Program-made: the position numbers and the translations under genes
Notes under the pieces: model-generated
What the model was told of the DNA's origin: nothing
The model's input: only the letters and a program-made list of their open reading frames with translations
The model's database searches: none
In this document: one piece after another, positions 11,695 to 23,352 of the stretch
Layout: each line of letters opens with the position of its first letter
How positions within the stretch are numbered: position 1 is the first letter of the stretch
Source of the DNA: Lactarius indigo
Taxonomy: Eukaryota > Basidiomycota > Agaricomycetes > Russulales > Russulaceae
Assembly (NCBI GenBank): GCA_025766275.1
Contig: JAFKAC010000045.1
Coordinates: 400,318-464,317, forward strand
Length of the DNA: 64,000 bases
Direction: 5' to 3'

Positions 11695-12104
11695 TGTCGA
11701 TACATTATCGCAAAGGATCTTTCCCTATTTAATATCGTTTACTCACCATCTAACCTATACGGGCCAGCTATGTTCTCATCGTGTTGTGTTAAATCTCACC
11801 CAATCTTATCACATTATCTCCGAGCGTGTAAACCAAATCTTTTGCACCCGAGAGAGGGGGCAATCGCCAGGTAATTGCTACCGATATCTGGATTGCAGAA
11901 CAGGCACCGTCACGTACTATAGCCCGTCGGTTCTATTTACACGGTTCAAGACGATCGTTGCATTTCTTCCTGCTCCACCGAGTTCATTACGAGCCTCTAG
12001 GATATATGTATACAGAGATGTTAGAGTACACTCGACAACAACAGCAACAAAGGGGAACAACAAGAAAGTGTCAGGAGTACAAATACGACAGGCCATGTTC
12101 CTCA
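11695..12104. other. Intergenic between membrane-protein triplet and SMC2
   Basis: Presumed 3' flank of both convergent genes. No gene seen. Confidence 0.5.
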
Positions 12105-15100
12105 TCACGATGTACGAGTCGTTCCCCGCCGTGCGTTCCGCTGCCTACCACCTGGGGCCGCACTGGTTGCCTCCTCGCGCTCAGCGTGATACAGGTTTGA
12201 CGCGCTGCGCTGCGCAGTCCGCTCGACGATGCTAGTGCCGTCACGGAAGCGCGTGCGAAAGAGGACGTTCGCGTTGGTGAAGAGGCCCTCCTTGAGCGAG
12301 ACGACGATGAACTGTGCGCCCCGGAAGCGGGTGCGGAAGAGCGTGCCGATGTGCTGCGTGTGCGACAGGTCGAGCGCCGCGTCGATCTCGTCCAGGATGT
12401 ACATCGGCGCCGGCTTGAACTGCAGCAGCGCCATGATCAACGAGAGGGCGATCAGTGAGCGCTGGCCCCCGCTCAGCTCCGTCAGGCTCTGCTTCCACAC
12501 GCTCCCCAGCTGCACCTTGATCTCCAGCCCGTCCATCAGGTCCTGCCCGTCTGGCGGCTGCAGCTTGGCGAAGTTCCCCGGGAGCAGCTCCGCAAAGATA
12601 CCGCCAAAATCCCTGCGCAACAGGAGATTATCGTCAGTTTTTTCGGGGTTGGGGACAGTGGTGCGCATGCGTACCCGTTGACTTTCTCCCATGTCGTCTT
12701 CAGGGCGTCGCGCTTGTACCTGTCCAGCTCCTCGATGGTCTGCTCAATTTTTTCCTTGTCCTTCAGCACTGTTCCCAGCATCTTCTTCAGGCTCGTTTCG
12801 CGCTTCTCGACGCTTAACCAACGTCAATATGCTATGCAACCCTCATATGACAGCACGCACGTGTCGATCATGTTCATTGCCTTTGGGTTTACCTTTTTCT
12901 TCATCCCCCGCTGCTGTTCCTCCAGATCCCGAGTCCTGTCCTTCAGTTGGGCAATATCGAGCTTGCTGAAATCATACTGCGACCCCGGCTGGCCGAACAA
13001 ACTACGGACGGTGCGTTTGCTCAGTTTAAAGCAACAGCAACAACGCAGGACTCACTGGCTCTCCTCTTTTATCCAGTCGTACTGCTTCTCGAGGTTCGTC
13101 GCGCCGGTGACATGGCCTGCCTTTTCCTTTGCGAGCAGCTGTACGTCGTGCTCGAGCTTCTTAATCGCGAGCTCCGCATCAGCCGCCTCCTGCTTCTTCA
13201 CCTTGATCACCTCGTCCAGCTCGCGCAGCTCCGTGTCGAACCGCGTGAGCGTCGCGCGCTCTTCCTGCAGCCGGCGCTCTGCCTCGCCGTGCTCCGCCTA
13301 CAATGATATAGCGTTGAGCGAGCGAGAGGCGCTCAGAAAACGGGCACGCACCTCGCTCTTTGCCACCTTGTCCGTAAGCGACTTGAGCTCTTTGCGCATC
13401 TTGTCGACTCCTGCTGAGGCATTGGCAAGCGACTCGCGCGCCGAGGCGATGTCCGCCTCAAGTTGTTCTGTAAATACGACGCACAGATCCTTAGTGAAAT
13501 AAAGGAATCACTGAAATGAATGCACGGACCGAGCTCCAGCATTGCGGTCTGCATCTCCTTCTGTTGCGTCTTCAAGCTCACGGCCTGCTTCTGCAGCGCC
13601 GCCTTTTGCTTCTGAATGCTGGCCTGCGTGAGGAAAACACGTTAGCATCGGGGCGCGGACGAAGGCAGAAACGGATGGACCTTTATCTCCCCCGTCTTCC
13701 CCTCCTTGTTGTTCTTGAACTCGTCCATGTCCTTCTCAAGCTTCTTGATCTCTGCCTTCGCCACCACCTGCTTCTCCTGCGCGGCCTTCACCGCTGTCTC
13801 CATCTCTCTAATGGACTGGCGGAGTTGTTCGACTTGCGTGCCAATCTGATAAAATGCATTTCTATTGACAAAGAAAATCTCAATGCGAAGAAATGAGGAG
13901 GGACGCACCCGTGCAGCATTGCTACTCCCGACCTGCTCCTCCAACAGGCGCAACTCGTGCTCCTTGATTTGCAACTCGCGCGTGCGCGCCCTCCATGCGT
14001 CTCTCCCAGGACGCGCAGCAGCCTCCTCCCGCTCGAGGGTTTCGAGAGTCCCGCGCGCCTGCGCAACGCGTTCCTCAGCCCCGCGGAGCTCCTGCGCACG
14101 CACGAGCACACCGGATCCACTCGGCGCAGCACCACCGGACATCGTCCCGCTCGGCTCGTAAACGTCCCCTTCGAGCGTGACGCTTCGCACGCCAACGTTC
14201 CGCGCGAACGTCACCGCCTGCGCGGACTGAGCGTCGTCGCAGATCAGCGTGTCGTTGAACACGAACGCGATAGCCTCTGCGACCTCCTCAGGGTACCCTA
14301 CGAGGGAGAGCGCAGGTCGTACCTTGCCTGGTGCGAGGTGGTTCGCGTTTTGCAATTTCTGTGCGGGATTAAGTGTCGCGACGCCAAAGGTAGGGGAGCA
14401 TGGCGCACCTCGGCGGAGAGCTTGAATGCGCGGATCTTGTTTAGCGGGATGAGCGTCACGCGTTTCTTGATGCCACCGCGCTCGAGCAGGTCCTTGCCTA
14501 TGCGCTCGTTCTCGACCACGACGTTGTACAACTTTCCCCCTGCGGCGATCTCGAGCGCAGTGCTCTTCCCGTGGTCCTCGGGTTTCAGCGCGAGCAGCGA
14601 TGCCACGAGGCCCTTGACCTTGCGCGTGTCAAAACCAGGGGGCGGGGTATAGTTAAAATCGAGCTGAGACAGCCTCGAGCGCACCGCGTCCCGCTCCTAC
14701 GCGTCTGGAAATCAAGCTCGCCGTTCTCCTCTAAGAGGGGGAGCCACGCACCTGTGTACAGCGTATCGCATCATCCTTCGCCCTGCGCAGCGCCTCCTCA
14801 CCTGCGCCCTCCTTCTCAGTGCTCCATCCCGTCGCGTCCACCTTCTTGTGGAGAATCTCGACTTCAGTCCGCATCTTCTTGATGTCGCGCTCGCCCTGGC
14901 CTGCCTCACGCTCCACTGCCTTCCAGCGCTTCTCGAGGTCGGTGAGCTCATGCCTGCTCATGTCGAGCCGCACGCGAAGCTGCTCCTCCTCCGCGGCCGC
15001 CTGTGCCAGCCGCGCGCGTGCGTCGGCAATCTGACCCATGTAGCCCCCGCCCCCGCCGGATGACTGCGCAGAATTGCCAGCAAGGCCGGTGAGAAGCGTC

Positions 15101-16462
15101 TGCAAGAGGTCCTCAGCTGAGGCAAGCGACGTCTGCGTCGCGGTGTGTTTTTCCTTGACGGCGTTGTACTCTGCAGTGACAGCATCCACCTGCGTCTTTT
15201 TCGCCACCAGCGCAGCTTCGAGCTGGTTCGTAAATCAGCCACGAAAAGATAAAAAGACAGAGGGAGAAGCGCACATCGCTGAGCTCATGGGCGGACGTAT
15301 CACACGCAACCTCTTCGTCTTTGATGGTTCCCTCCTTGATCTCCGCCTGCGTGCGTAGCTTGACGACGACCTTTTCGAGCTCCTTCGCCTCCTCTTCCAT
15401 GCGTGTGATTTTCCCGCCCTTCTTCAGCTCGCGATCGCGCTGCGTCTGCACGTCCACCCGATTCGCTTCTGCGACGCCGGCCTCACCAGTTGCTCGTTCT
15501 TTGTCGCGGCGCGCCTGCGCAACCTCCTGCTCGCGCTCGGTGATCTGCGCATCCTTGCGCGATGCCTTGGCACGGTGATCGCTCCATTCGTACGCTCGTA
15601 GGACGCGAGCAAGACGCTCGAGCTCCGCGCCGGCTTTTTGGTACTGCACATAGGCACGGCGCTCTGCGCGGAGCGTATCTAGTTTCGGCGTTATTTCCTC
15701 GGCGAGGAGCGCGGTAATCTCGTCGACACGCTTTTCCTTTTTCCCCATAGTCTTCTTGGCTTTGTCCTTCCGTTCTTCGAACATGCGCGTGCCGGCTGCT
15801 TCTTCGACCATGCCGAGAATCTCTTTTGGGCGCATGTTGAGCACCTATGAGGGGATGAACAAATGACGAAACGACGGAGAAGAGAGCGAAGGGAAGCGCA
15901 GACTTTGGTGATGCGGCCTTGCATGATGAGGAAGTTAGGGTTGTTGATGTTAAGCTGGACGCTTTGGAAGATGGTCTGGATGATATTTTGTTGGGCTTTG
16001 TGGCCATTCAAAAGGTACTTGGAGATATTTGGAAGAGCAATCTGATGAGAGATCGTCAGCAAAGAGCGTACTAAGGGAAATAAATGGAAATACCTGTCTT
16101 GTCACTGTTATCTGTGCGTAATTCTCCATTCCAGGAGGGCTGTTTTCCCTGTCCGAGTTGTCAAAGACGATGGTGACTGAGGCCTTTGTGATGCCAGCCT
16201 GTCCACGCTTGTAAATGAGATCCTGTTGGTTCTGCGCCCGCATCTAAAAAGAAACGAAGTTATAGACGCTGTGTGACGTATCCGGACCACGTACAGACGA
16301 CATGTTGGTGAGACCAAGGACGAAACAGATGGCATCAAGGATGTTTGACTTTCCAGATCCATTAAGACCGGTAATGGCGTTGAAGGATGAGTCCCATCCA
16401 GTGATTTGGGTCCTCACAGGGTAGGATTTGAATCCCTCGAGGATGAGCTCCTCGATGCGCAT
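12105..16462 (-). CDS. SMC2: Condensin ATPase subunit SMC2
   Basis: This is the SMC2 (Cut14) subunit of condensin, the ring ATPase that compacts chromosomes in mitosis. Fourteen exons and 13 introns of about 50-80 nt join in frame to roughly 1,200 residues, the normal SMC2 length. The start [14 protein letters not shown] is the canonical N-terminus. Walker A is GLNGSGKSN (about residues 32-40), followed by the SMC2-type segments [19 protein letters not shown] and [15 protein letters not shown]. Two long coiled coils flank a hinge region around [17 protein letters not shown] and [10 protein letters not shown]. The C-terminal half has the ABC signature [16 protein letters not shown] and Walker [20 protein letters not shown]. 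First introns: 16244-16294, 16042-16093, 15845-15903, 15223-15274, 14697-14751. All key ATPase residues are present. It is divergent from the DUF262 gene, with 393 bp between the starts. Confidence 0.95.
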
Positions 16463-16855
16463 GTTCTTGCCGTTGCTTGACCACTCGTCCGTCGTCGCGC
16501 CCGTGTCAAACGCGACCACGTGAGCATTGCGTGACCAATCGCGTTGTCGCAATATTTTCTCACGGAGATGTCCGATAACGCCGCCAAGGGAGACTGGTGG
16601 TTACTGCACCCGGACGTCGAACCGGCAGCTCAAATAAGGATTGTTTTTTGTATTGTGCAACGTCTCTCGAAAGAGCCCTCTTGGCACTTCCCAAGACTTT
16701 CACTCTTCTGGACTGTTGTGGGTCGGGGGCGTGGCAGAGCTGTGTCAGATCAATTTACGTAATGGCGGAGATTCGTGGAGAGGCATGTGGGAGTCGACTC
16801 ATCACCTCATGCATGCTGTCCCTGCGCGCTAGCCTTCTCACTGACTACTCTCGAC
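16463..16855. promoter_or_regulatory. Shared divergent promoter region, SMC2 / DUF262 gene
   Basis: This 393-bp gap separates two divergent start codons. A CACGTG E-box-like hexamer lies at about 16517-16522, near the SMC2 side. No TATA box is evident. Confidence 0.4.
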
Positions 16856-19258
16856 ATGTCGTTCTCTGATTTTTACGCCTCAGATCTCTCAGATATTACA
16901 TCCTCGTCCGAAGAAGACGACGCACCCCCCACAAAAGTCAAAAAGCCGAGCGTTAGAAAACCGAGGCCCGATCAGAAACAACCATACACCATTACGCAGG
17001 CACTCAGACCGCCACGCTCAACCTCCTACTCCGTAAGATCTCTATACGGTATCCGTTCATTCCTTTTACCTGTATACTTGCCACTCACAGTCCTCCCCAG
17101 AACAAATTGTCGATGGGGGGATCAATCTGGATCCAGACTACCAAAGAGGCACGCCTTTTTCTCCTGTCGTGCCTAATGGAATCTCATCCTACCCAACTAG
17201 ACGTTGTCTGGGCAGAAACAAAACAAATTGGTCTCATCGATTCTGTTATTCGGAACTACTATATCCCCCCCCTCATCTTCGGTGAGCCAACTTCAACTAT
17301 CTATCCCGCATCTTCAATATCTCAAATATGCTCGAAAGCTGTATCTACTTCCCAGGACGGGAGTGAAACTCGCATTTGTATTGATGGAAAGCAACGTTTG
17401 ACTTCGATACAAAAGTGCGTTTCCTGCGCGACATTATATCTGTACCGTCTCTTACTGCATGCTAGGTTTATGGATGGGCTTGTAAGTAATTATCTTCATA
17501 GCGTATACGCCGGAAAGGTCTAGGGTGCGCCATAGTGGCAAACTCCTCCGGCGGTGGGGAGCCCGTGGGATCTCGGTCCCGTTGGTCCACCTGCGGTGCT
17601 GTTTGCCATTCTGGTGTCCCTATGTCCGTTTTACTGACATCAAAGCATGGGCACTTGTAGATTCCACGTACGTCTTTTTCTCTGCTAGGCTGGCCTTACT
17701 ATCCAGTTCTGATCATGAGCGATCCTTGCAGATAGAGACCAGTAAGCTCCTATTTTTTCGAATTAATCTGAATTACGATTTATGTGCAGTATCACGGCAA
17801 AACGCTACTGGTGGAAGAAACATGGGGCGAATGCAAAGGCCCTTCTACCAAAAACGCTGCAGCAAGCTTTTGCAAATAAACAGATTGTATGCGTCGAGTA
17901 TGACGGCTTGACAAGTGAACAAGAGCGTGAAATTTTCCAAGTTTGTTCCCTCTTTTCCCTTATCCGTCCGTTCACCAACGAGTGCCTCCAGCGTGTCCAG
18001 CTTGGTGTGGCGCTTACTCCTGCAGGCATGTAACTAACAACACGATCTACCTACTAATCTGACACACAGCAGAGCGTATGCAAGCCATCTCGGGACCTTG
18101 GCCTAACTTTATCCGTGAAATTCAGTCACAGGTCCTGGGCGACGACGGCTTTGGCCATTCTTTTGAATGGGGTCGTACCCGCGGGAAGGACTTCCACGGG
18201 CTAGCTTCTATCGTCTACCTCCTAGAGCAACTTCCGGCGTGCAGAATACCCCCTACCTCGGCAACCATGGACAGGTGGCTGACGCGTACAACTCCGGTAC
18301 CCCATAAGCTGCGTACTGGCATACTTGACACGTTTCGCGTGTACCTCGTTCTTGTTCGGGAGAAGGACTACAGTAAACCCTTCGCCCAGCGCGTCTCGCC
18401 GATTGAGTTTGTCATGATCGGGGTGATGATATACGTGAAACGTGAAACGCTGAGTTTGACTCAGCTCAGCCACGCGGTGGAGAAGCTGCGCGCCGATGTG
18501 CGTTCGAGGGAAAGGGATGTGCGCACCAATGGAAGGACTACCAGACTACTTTTCAAATTCATCATGGAGAAACTGCCAAAGCTCGCCCTGCGCAGTGATG
18601 GGCAGGGCGACAAGAGCGCACAGTCGGTGCTTCCCACACTTCCCCGTTCACTGGCTTCGACGCCGGCCTCCGCACCTCTGGTGGGAAGTGAGTCTCAAGC
18701 AGCTGTTGCACCTGGGTCGGCTTCTGCGCCACATAAACCGAGGAAACGCAAGCGTCAGGTGGAAGATGACGATGACAGCGACCCCTCTGAGCCCGACGGG
18801 GGCGACGAAGACGAGTACGTCCCTTCACGACGGCGTTATACTCGCCGCGCGTCCGACAAAGCCGCACTCCAACCCTCCCCATCCGCCTCCCCTCTCATAG
18901 CTCCAGCTTCAATGCCTGGGTTCGTGTCCACGTCTCCTCGGATGCCTGCCAACGTATCAACTGCGTCTAATACGCCGACCCCATCGCTGACGGAGATGAG
19001 GCCTACACCATCTCACCTCGTCGCACCCTCTGCTTCTACTTCTGCATCTGTGCCGCCCACCCCAATCGTGTCTGCACATTCTTTGCCCTTGGTTGGGATA
19101 AGGCAGTTGGGCGACTCCCCGCACCCCCTGTCGCATGTAGTACAATCGGATCAGCCTGCTCTCGGCACCGCCGTTGCGCCGATCGACCTCGATGCGCTGG
19201 AAAAGCTGCAACAGATCCTCACGTTTTCGGCTGGTATCAATGCCGTTTCGAACACGGC

Positions 19259-19295
<37 letters not shown>

Positions 19296-20333
19296 CAACA
19301 GCAAATGCAGCAGACTCTGCAGCAGCAATACCAGACTCAGTCTCAATTAGCACAATTGACGTCAATGCGGCAGTTCCAGTTGCAACCAGAGCAGCAAGAC
19401 CAGGGCAACCTCGGGAGGGTAATGGCGTTGCAACAATTGCAGTCTCTTCTCGCGATGCATCCTCCACAACAGCTTCAACAACTGCAACAATTAGCTCAGA
19501 CACAACAAGGACAAGCGGCCCCAACCACGGTCCCTTTCGCTGTTGCGCCGCCGCAGTCCCCAGTCATCAAAGCGGAATACATAGAGCCTAGCCTCAAGTC
19601 GCCTCACGGGTGGCAACCGGCGCGGCCCCCACCGCCCCGCCTCGAATATCGAAGGGGCCGATCGCGCTCGCGTTCTCGTGAACGCGATTATGACCACCGT
19701 GGTGGGAATGGCGGAGGTGGCGAGTGGCGAGAATATTCCCGCCACGGTCCTCCTTCATATCCACCTCGATCTCGTTCTAGATCTCGTTCCAGGTCCGAAT
19801 CGAGATCGCGTAGAGCACGCTCGCCCCCCCGCTCACGCCCCGCCGATCTGCGCTCACGCATTCGCTCGCGTTCGCGTTCTATTTCGCCGGAACGCGGGTA
19901 TCACAATGCGGTGAAAAACTCTCATCGTGGATGGGACCAACAGCAGGCTCGTGTCATACCTAGCGGCCCCCGTCAGGGACCTGGACCTGGACCTGGCCCC
20001 GGACCCGGACCTGGTTTTGGTGGGGGCAGCGCACCGAACGGCGCTGGGAGGAGGCCCAGTAGCCCCTCATCTATGCTTATCTCTGCGTCATCCCCTGCGG
20101 GTATCGCTCGCAAGTTTGAATTTACACGCCGTGAACAGTTCGGGGAGTTCGGGGGTGAGCAGCGACCAATGGCAGCACCCGGCGTTCCATTCCAAAGTAA
20201 TCGTGGTCGTGGTCGCGGTCGCGGTCGTCCCCGCGGTCGTGCCCGTGGGGGGTTTAGAGGGACTGCACCAGGGACTGCGCCAGGAAGTGTGCAAGGGAGC
20301 GTGCAAGGGAGTGTGCAAGGGAGTGTACCTTGA
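16856..20333 (+). CDS. DUF262 (GmrSD N-terminal-like) protein with polyQ, RS and RG tails
   Basis: Ten exons join in frame to 956 residues. The N-terminus is acidic (SSSEEDD), followed by a DUF262/ParB-like fold segment: LDPDYQRDVVW (about residues 72-82), IGLIDSVIRNYYIPPLIF, then ICIDGKQRLTS, matching the family's DGQQR motif. Next come IPHRD, FANKQIVCVEY and RVQLGVALTPAERMQAISG. After about residue 370 the chain is disordered: Ser/Pro/Thr-rich, a CAG-encoded polyQ tract, Arg-Ser repeats, Gly-Pro repeats and an RGRGRG/RPRG tail. Exons: 16856-17032, 17091-17148, 17201-17281, 17339-17414, 17466-17481, 17661-17667, 17732-17741, 17790-17940, 17992-18025, 18073-20333. In bacteria DUF262 is the nuclease/NTPase part of GmrSD-type restriction systems. 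In fungi its role is unknown. The RS and RG tails suggest a nuclear, RNA-associated protein (inference). Confidence 0.82.
19260..19306 (+). repeat. CAG/CAA repeat encoding polyglutamine
   Basis: This tract encodes about 15 consecutive Gln residues, first by CAG and then mixed CAG/CAA, inside the disordered part of the DUF262 protein. More Gln clusters follow to about 19510. Confidence 0.9.
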
Positions 20334-20397
20334 TATGCATACATGTTTGTGCATCTGGATTTCTTGTGCGTTCCTTTCTTTTTTGCTTCTTTTTTTA

Positions 20398-20665
20398 CAG
20401 ATGGCGAGGTAATTGACTGTCTTTGTGCAGAAACCGTGTAATCAATTTTCGTTTCTCAGATTCCTTCAACCCACCACCCACGTACTCGTTGTGCAGTTCT
20501 TGACATGCATGTATGTATGGGTTGAACTTGTACGTCCTTGTCATTTTTATTTCGTTTTAGAGATGGAAAGGCTAATTAACTATCTCTGTGCAGCAAACCG
20601 TATAATTCTTGTTCCCTCAACGCCTGTTTATCCCACCAATACTCGTTATTGTGCAGCTTCTGTTT
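20398..20665 (+). repeat. Degenerate direct duplication in 3' flank
   Basis: Two related blocks follow the DUF262 stop. The first (about 20398-20500) and second (about 20560-20660) share AGATGG, a TAATT..CT(G/A)TCT.TGTGCAG stretch, AAACCGT(G/A)TAAT, a CCCACCA-like piece and a closing TACTCGTT..TGTGCAG. Spacing is about 160 bp. They are probably 3' UTR or terminator sequence duplicated once. Confidence 0.5.
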
Positions 20666-20919
20666 TAATTGCACCGGTGGGACTATTCAATTTGTTTGTA
20701 AAACTTGTCTTGCTCTCACCCAATGTGTCACAGTTTGTTTCTGTTCTATTTTTTTTTTGCTCCCCTTCCGTTTCCTGTGCTCCTCGTTTCCAAGGGCCAA
20801 AAAAATACGATGCGCCCATACCTTAACCATGCCAGTGATCAACTCGTCGTGATATGCCCATCTCCACTGACATTTGATTACCGTAACTTTATGGCACCTT
20901 GTTCTCTTGTATCCGAACT

Positions 20920-22650
20920 ACATGCGAGTTTCTCTCGAGCCACGCAAGATAGAAAACCACCAAAAAAAATTATTTTATCATTCGAGCATGGCCGAGTGGG
21001 AACGACAGTAGCTGAATAAGTGACAGGGAACGATAAAGGAAGAAGAGGTCTATCTCCAAGTTTACCGCACAAGAGGAAAGACAAGTGGCCAAATAAAAGC
21101 AGAGCAAGGGAGAACGGGAAAGCAACAACGAAAAGGAAAGATTTCATGCCATCATCCAATGGCATAGATATCGTATATGCACGTCCTAGTTAGATGAGCG
21201 CTTACCGGTCCTTGCCTGAGGTGGTGCAAGGTTCTCCACTTCAAATAGTCGTAGCAGTGACAACAGCAGTCGCAGGGTCAAACTTGCAGATGAGGGAAAT
21301 ACACATCGAGTCTACTAGATCGGAGGAGTGGCAATGAGTTAGTCAAAAAGAAAGACGTGCCGAAGTTGTGCATACACGCACAAAGCAAAGCTTTATGGTC
21401 CAATCAACACATATCATCTAACAGCGCACTGCACATCTATATCAACATCAATACGAAATAGGCGTCGTCGTATCAATCACGTACCTCCATTGTTCCTTCA
21501 CGCCCAGTCCCAACCCTTGCCGTCCTTATATTGCTTACCATCCTCGCTGCAGAACCCTCGCCCTCCACCACCACGAGAGGGAACCCCAGCGCAGAGCATG
21601 AGCATAAGCCTTCGGTTCGGGCTCTGTGGTTAAGCAGAGCCCGCAAGACGTGGTGCTGGGCCATAAATAAGTGGCACAGGTTGAGCTCGATCACCGATCA
21701 CCAGTCGCGCAGCTACGATCTACGCTGAGTCGAAGTGCAACTGTTTCCCTGGGGACCTCTTGAGGATAAGTATGCCACGGGCTGGGCGCGTCTGCACTGT
21801 CGCCTCGTGACGATGGCCGAAATGGAAAGGCGTCCTGCTTGTCCTCGCTGCATCAAAACGTCGTCATCGTCATCTTCATCGTCAGAGAAAAACGTGGTCA
21901 GGAAAGGGATAGTCCGATGTCCTCCTCAACAGACAGCCCTGCGATATCTGTGATTTCTGCGGTAATACCATCTCCATTAGTATTCCCGCTCGACACGAAA
22001 GGAAACGAAATAAGCGGGAGGATGGGCATAATCCGGGGTGGCAGCTTCTCAGTAGAAAAGCCTGGTGTCAATATGAGTCATCAAGCCGATATATGCGACG
22101 AGCATCGCTAGCAACTCGCCCAACTCGAGGGGTTGCTTCTGTACATCAACCCTACCATTCTCGTCGAACCAAGCCAGACGCACACGAGTGCGCAGAGAAG
22201 GCCGTACAACAAGACGCGCGCAAGCCAGCTGGTGCTGCGCGGGCCGAAAATGGGGGCGGGTGCATGCAGGCCGGGCGAAGAACGGTGGGCATATCGAGTG
22301 TGAGCGCAGAGGATGGGACCGATTACAATGGGGAACGCAAGTACATCGTACGGAGCGACAGAGAGGCCGAGATGACGTAGATTGCTCTTTTCGGTGTTGC
22401 TCCATCATCGACGGGCCTATCCGCGAGGGGCCCACAACGGGGGCTGGGATGAAGACGGTAATAGGGAGGGTGATGCAGTGCGAACATTTGGGGGCACATT
22501 CTCGGGCTCAGCACAGGGGGCAAGCGACTTTTGCATGGAGGAGTGCTTGCAAAGTAGCACATGGGGGGAGGGTCATCGGAGAAGGTAGAACTGGTACTCC
22601 GAGATTACTCAAATTGGTGACCCTGGTCTTGAAGCATAGTCAGAATGGCT
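20920..22650 (-). pseudogene. Decayed copy of the neighbouring F-box gene
   Basis: Pieces of the F-box gene at 23353-25927 recur here in the same orientation but are broken and shortened. On the minus strand at about 22049-22435, fragments read RVDVQKQPLELGELLAMLVA, versus RVDVQKQPVEWDGFLAKLVA in the working gene. At 21473-21694, MIELNLCHLFMAQHHVLRAL matches VIELNLRDLLMTRHRDVLRAL. Similarity continues into the 3' flank (about 20940-21240 versus 22930-23260), including a GGAAGAAGAG block. The F-box itself, the middle acidic region and the C-terminal exons are missing or frameshifted. No open frame covers more than a fifth of the parent. Confidence 0.7.
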
Positions 22651-23352
22651 GAGGGAGAGTTGCATGCCTGGAGTTGGCCAGCGAGAGGAGGACTCGCGGT
22701 GATAAGATCTTGCTTGACCTTTTGTTTATATTGCTTGATGCCGTGAGATCATTTTCAAAAATGACTTCGAAACTGGAACAGGGTGCTATCATTGCGGGAT
22801 TCTTAGACCATCGAACTAGAAGCAGGCAATGGGAGGGTTACTAAGACAAGGTTAAATTCCACTTAAAACTCACTTAGATTTAACCCTTCTCTGCACTTTA
22901 AATAGTGCTAAGCTCGAGCCACGCAAGATAGAAGGCATCAAAGGATGTTCCATTACTGTTCAAGCGTTCAAGCACAGCACAGTGGAATGTAGCTGTTGGA
23001 TAGATAGGTAAAGGAAAGGATCAAGGAAGAAGAGATTGTCTCCAAGTTCATCGCAAAAAACATAAGAAAAATCACTAAGAAAACTGGGGAGAAGGGAAAG
23101 GGGAAAAAAAATTCGAAGAAAAAAGACATTAATCCGAAGACTTCGTGTCATAAATGATACAAAGGCATAAATGCTTTGTATATATCCTGATCAGTACGTC
23201 TCCTCACCTAAAAGTGTCAAATCTTGGTGGCGGCAGGTTCATCACTTCATATAACACAACCAACCGTGATATCTGTCCCGACAGGGGACAGTGTGAGGGT
23301 GGGTTGTTAGCACAGATTTGTAACCGGGACGGGTAGGTCATTACCTCAATTT

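Noticed and set aside
15483..16007. 174-codon minus frame across SMC2 introns
   Set aside because: It runs through two introns with clear splice ends and out of phase with the SMC2 exons.
18562..18882. Long antisense frames opposite the DUF262 and SMC2 genes
   Set aside because: They are shadows of GC-rich coding sequence, with Arg-rich composition and no motifs.
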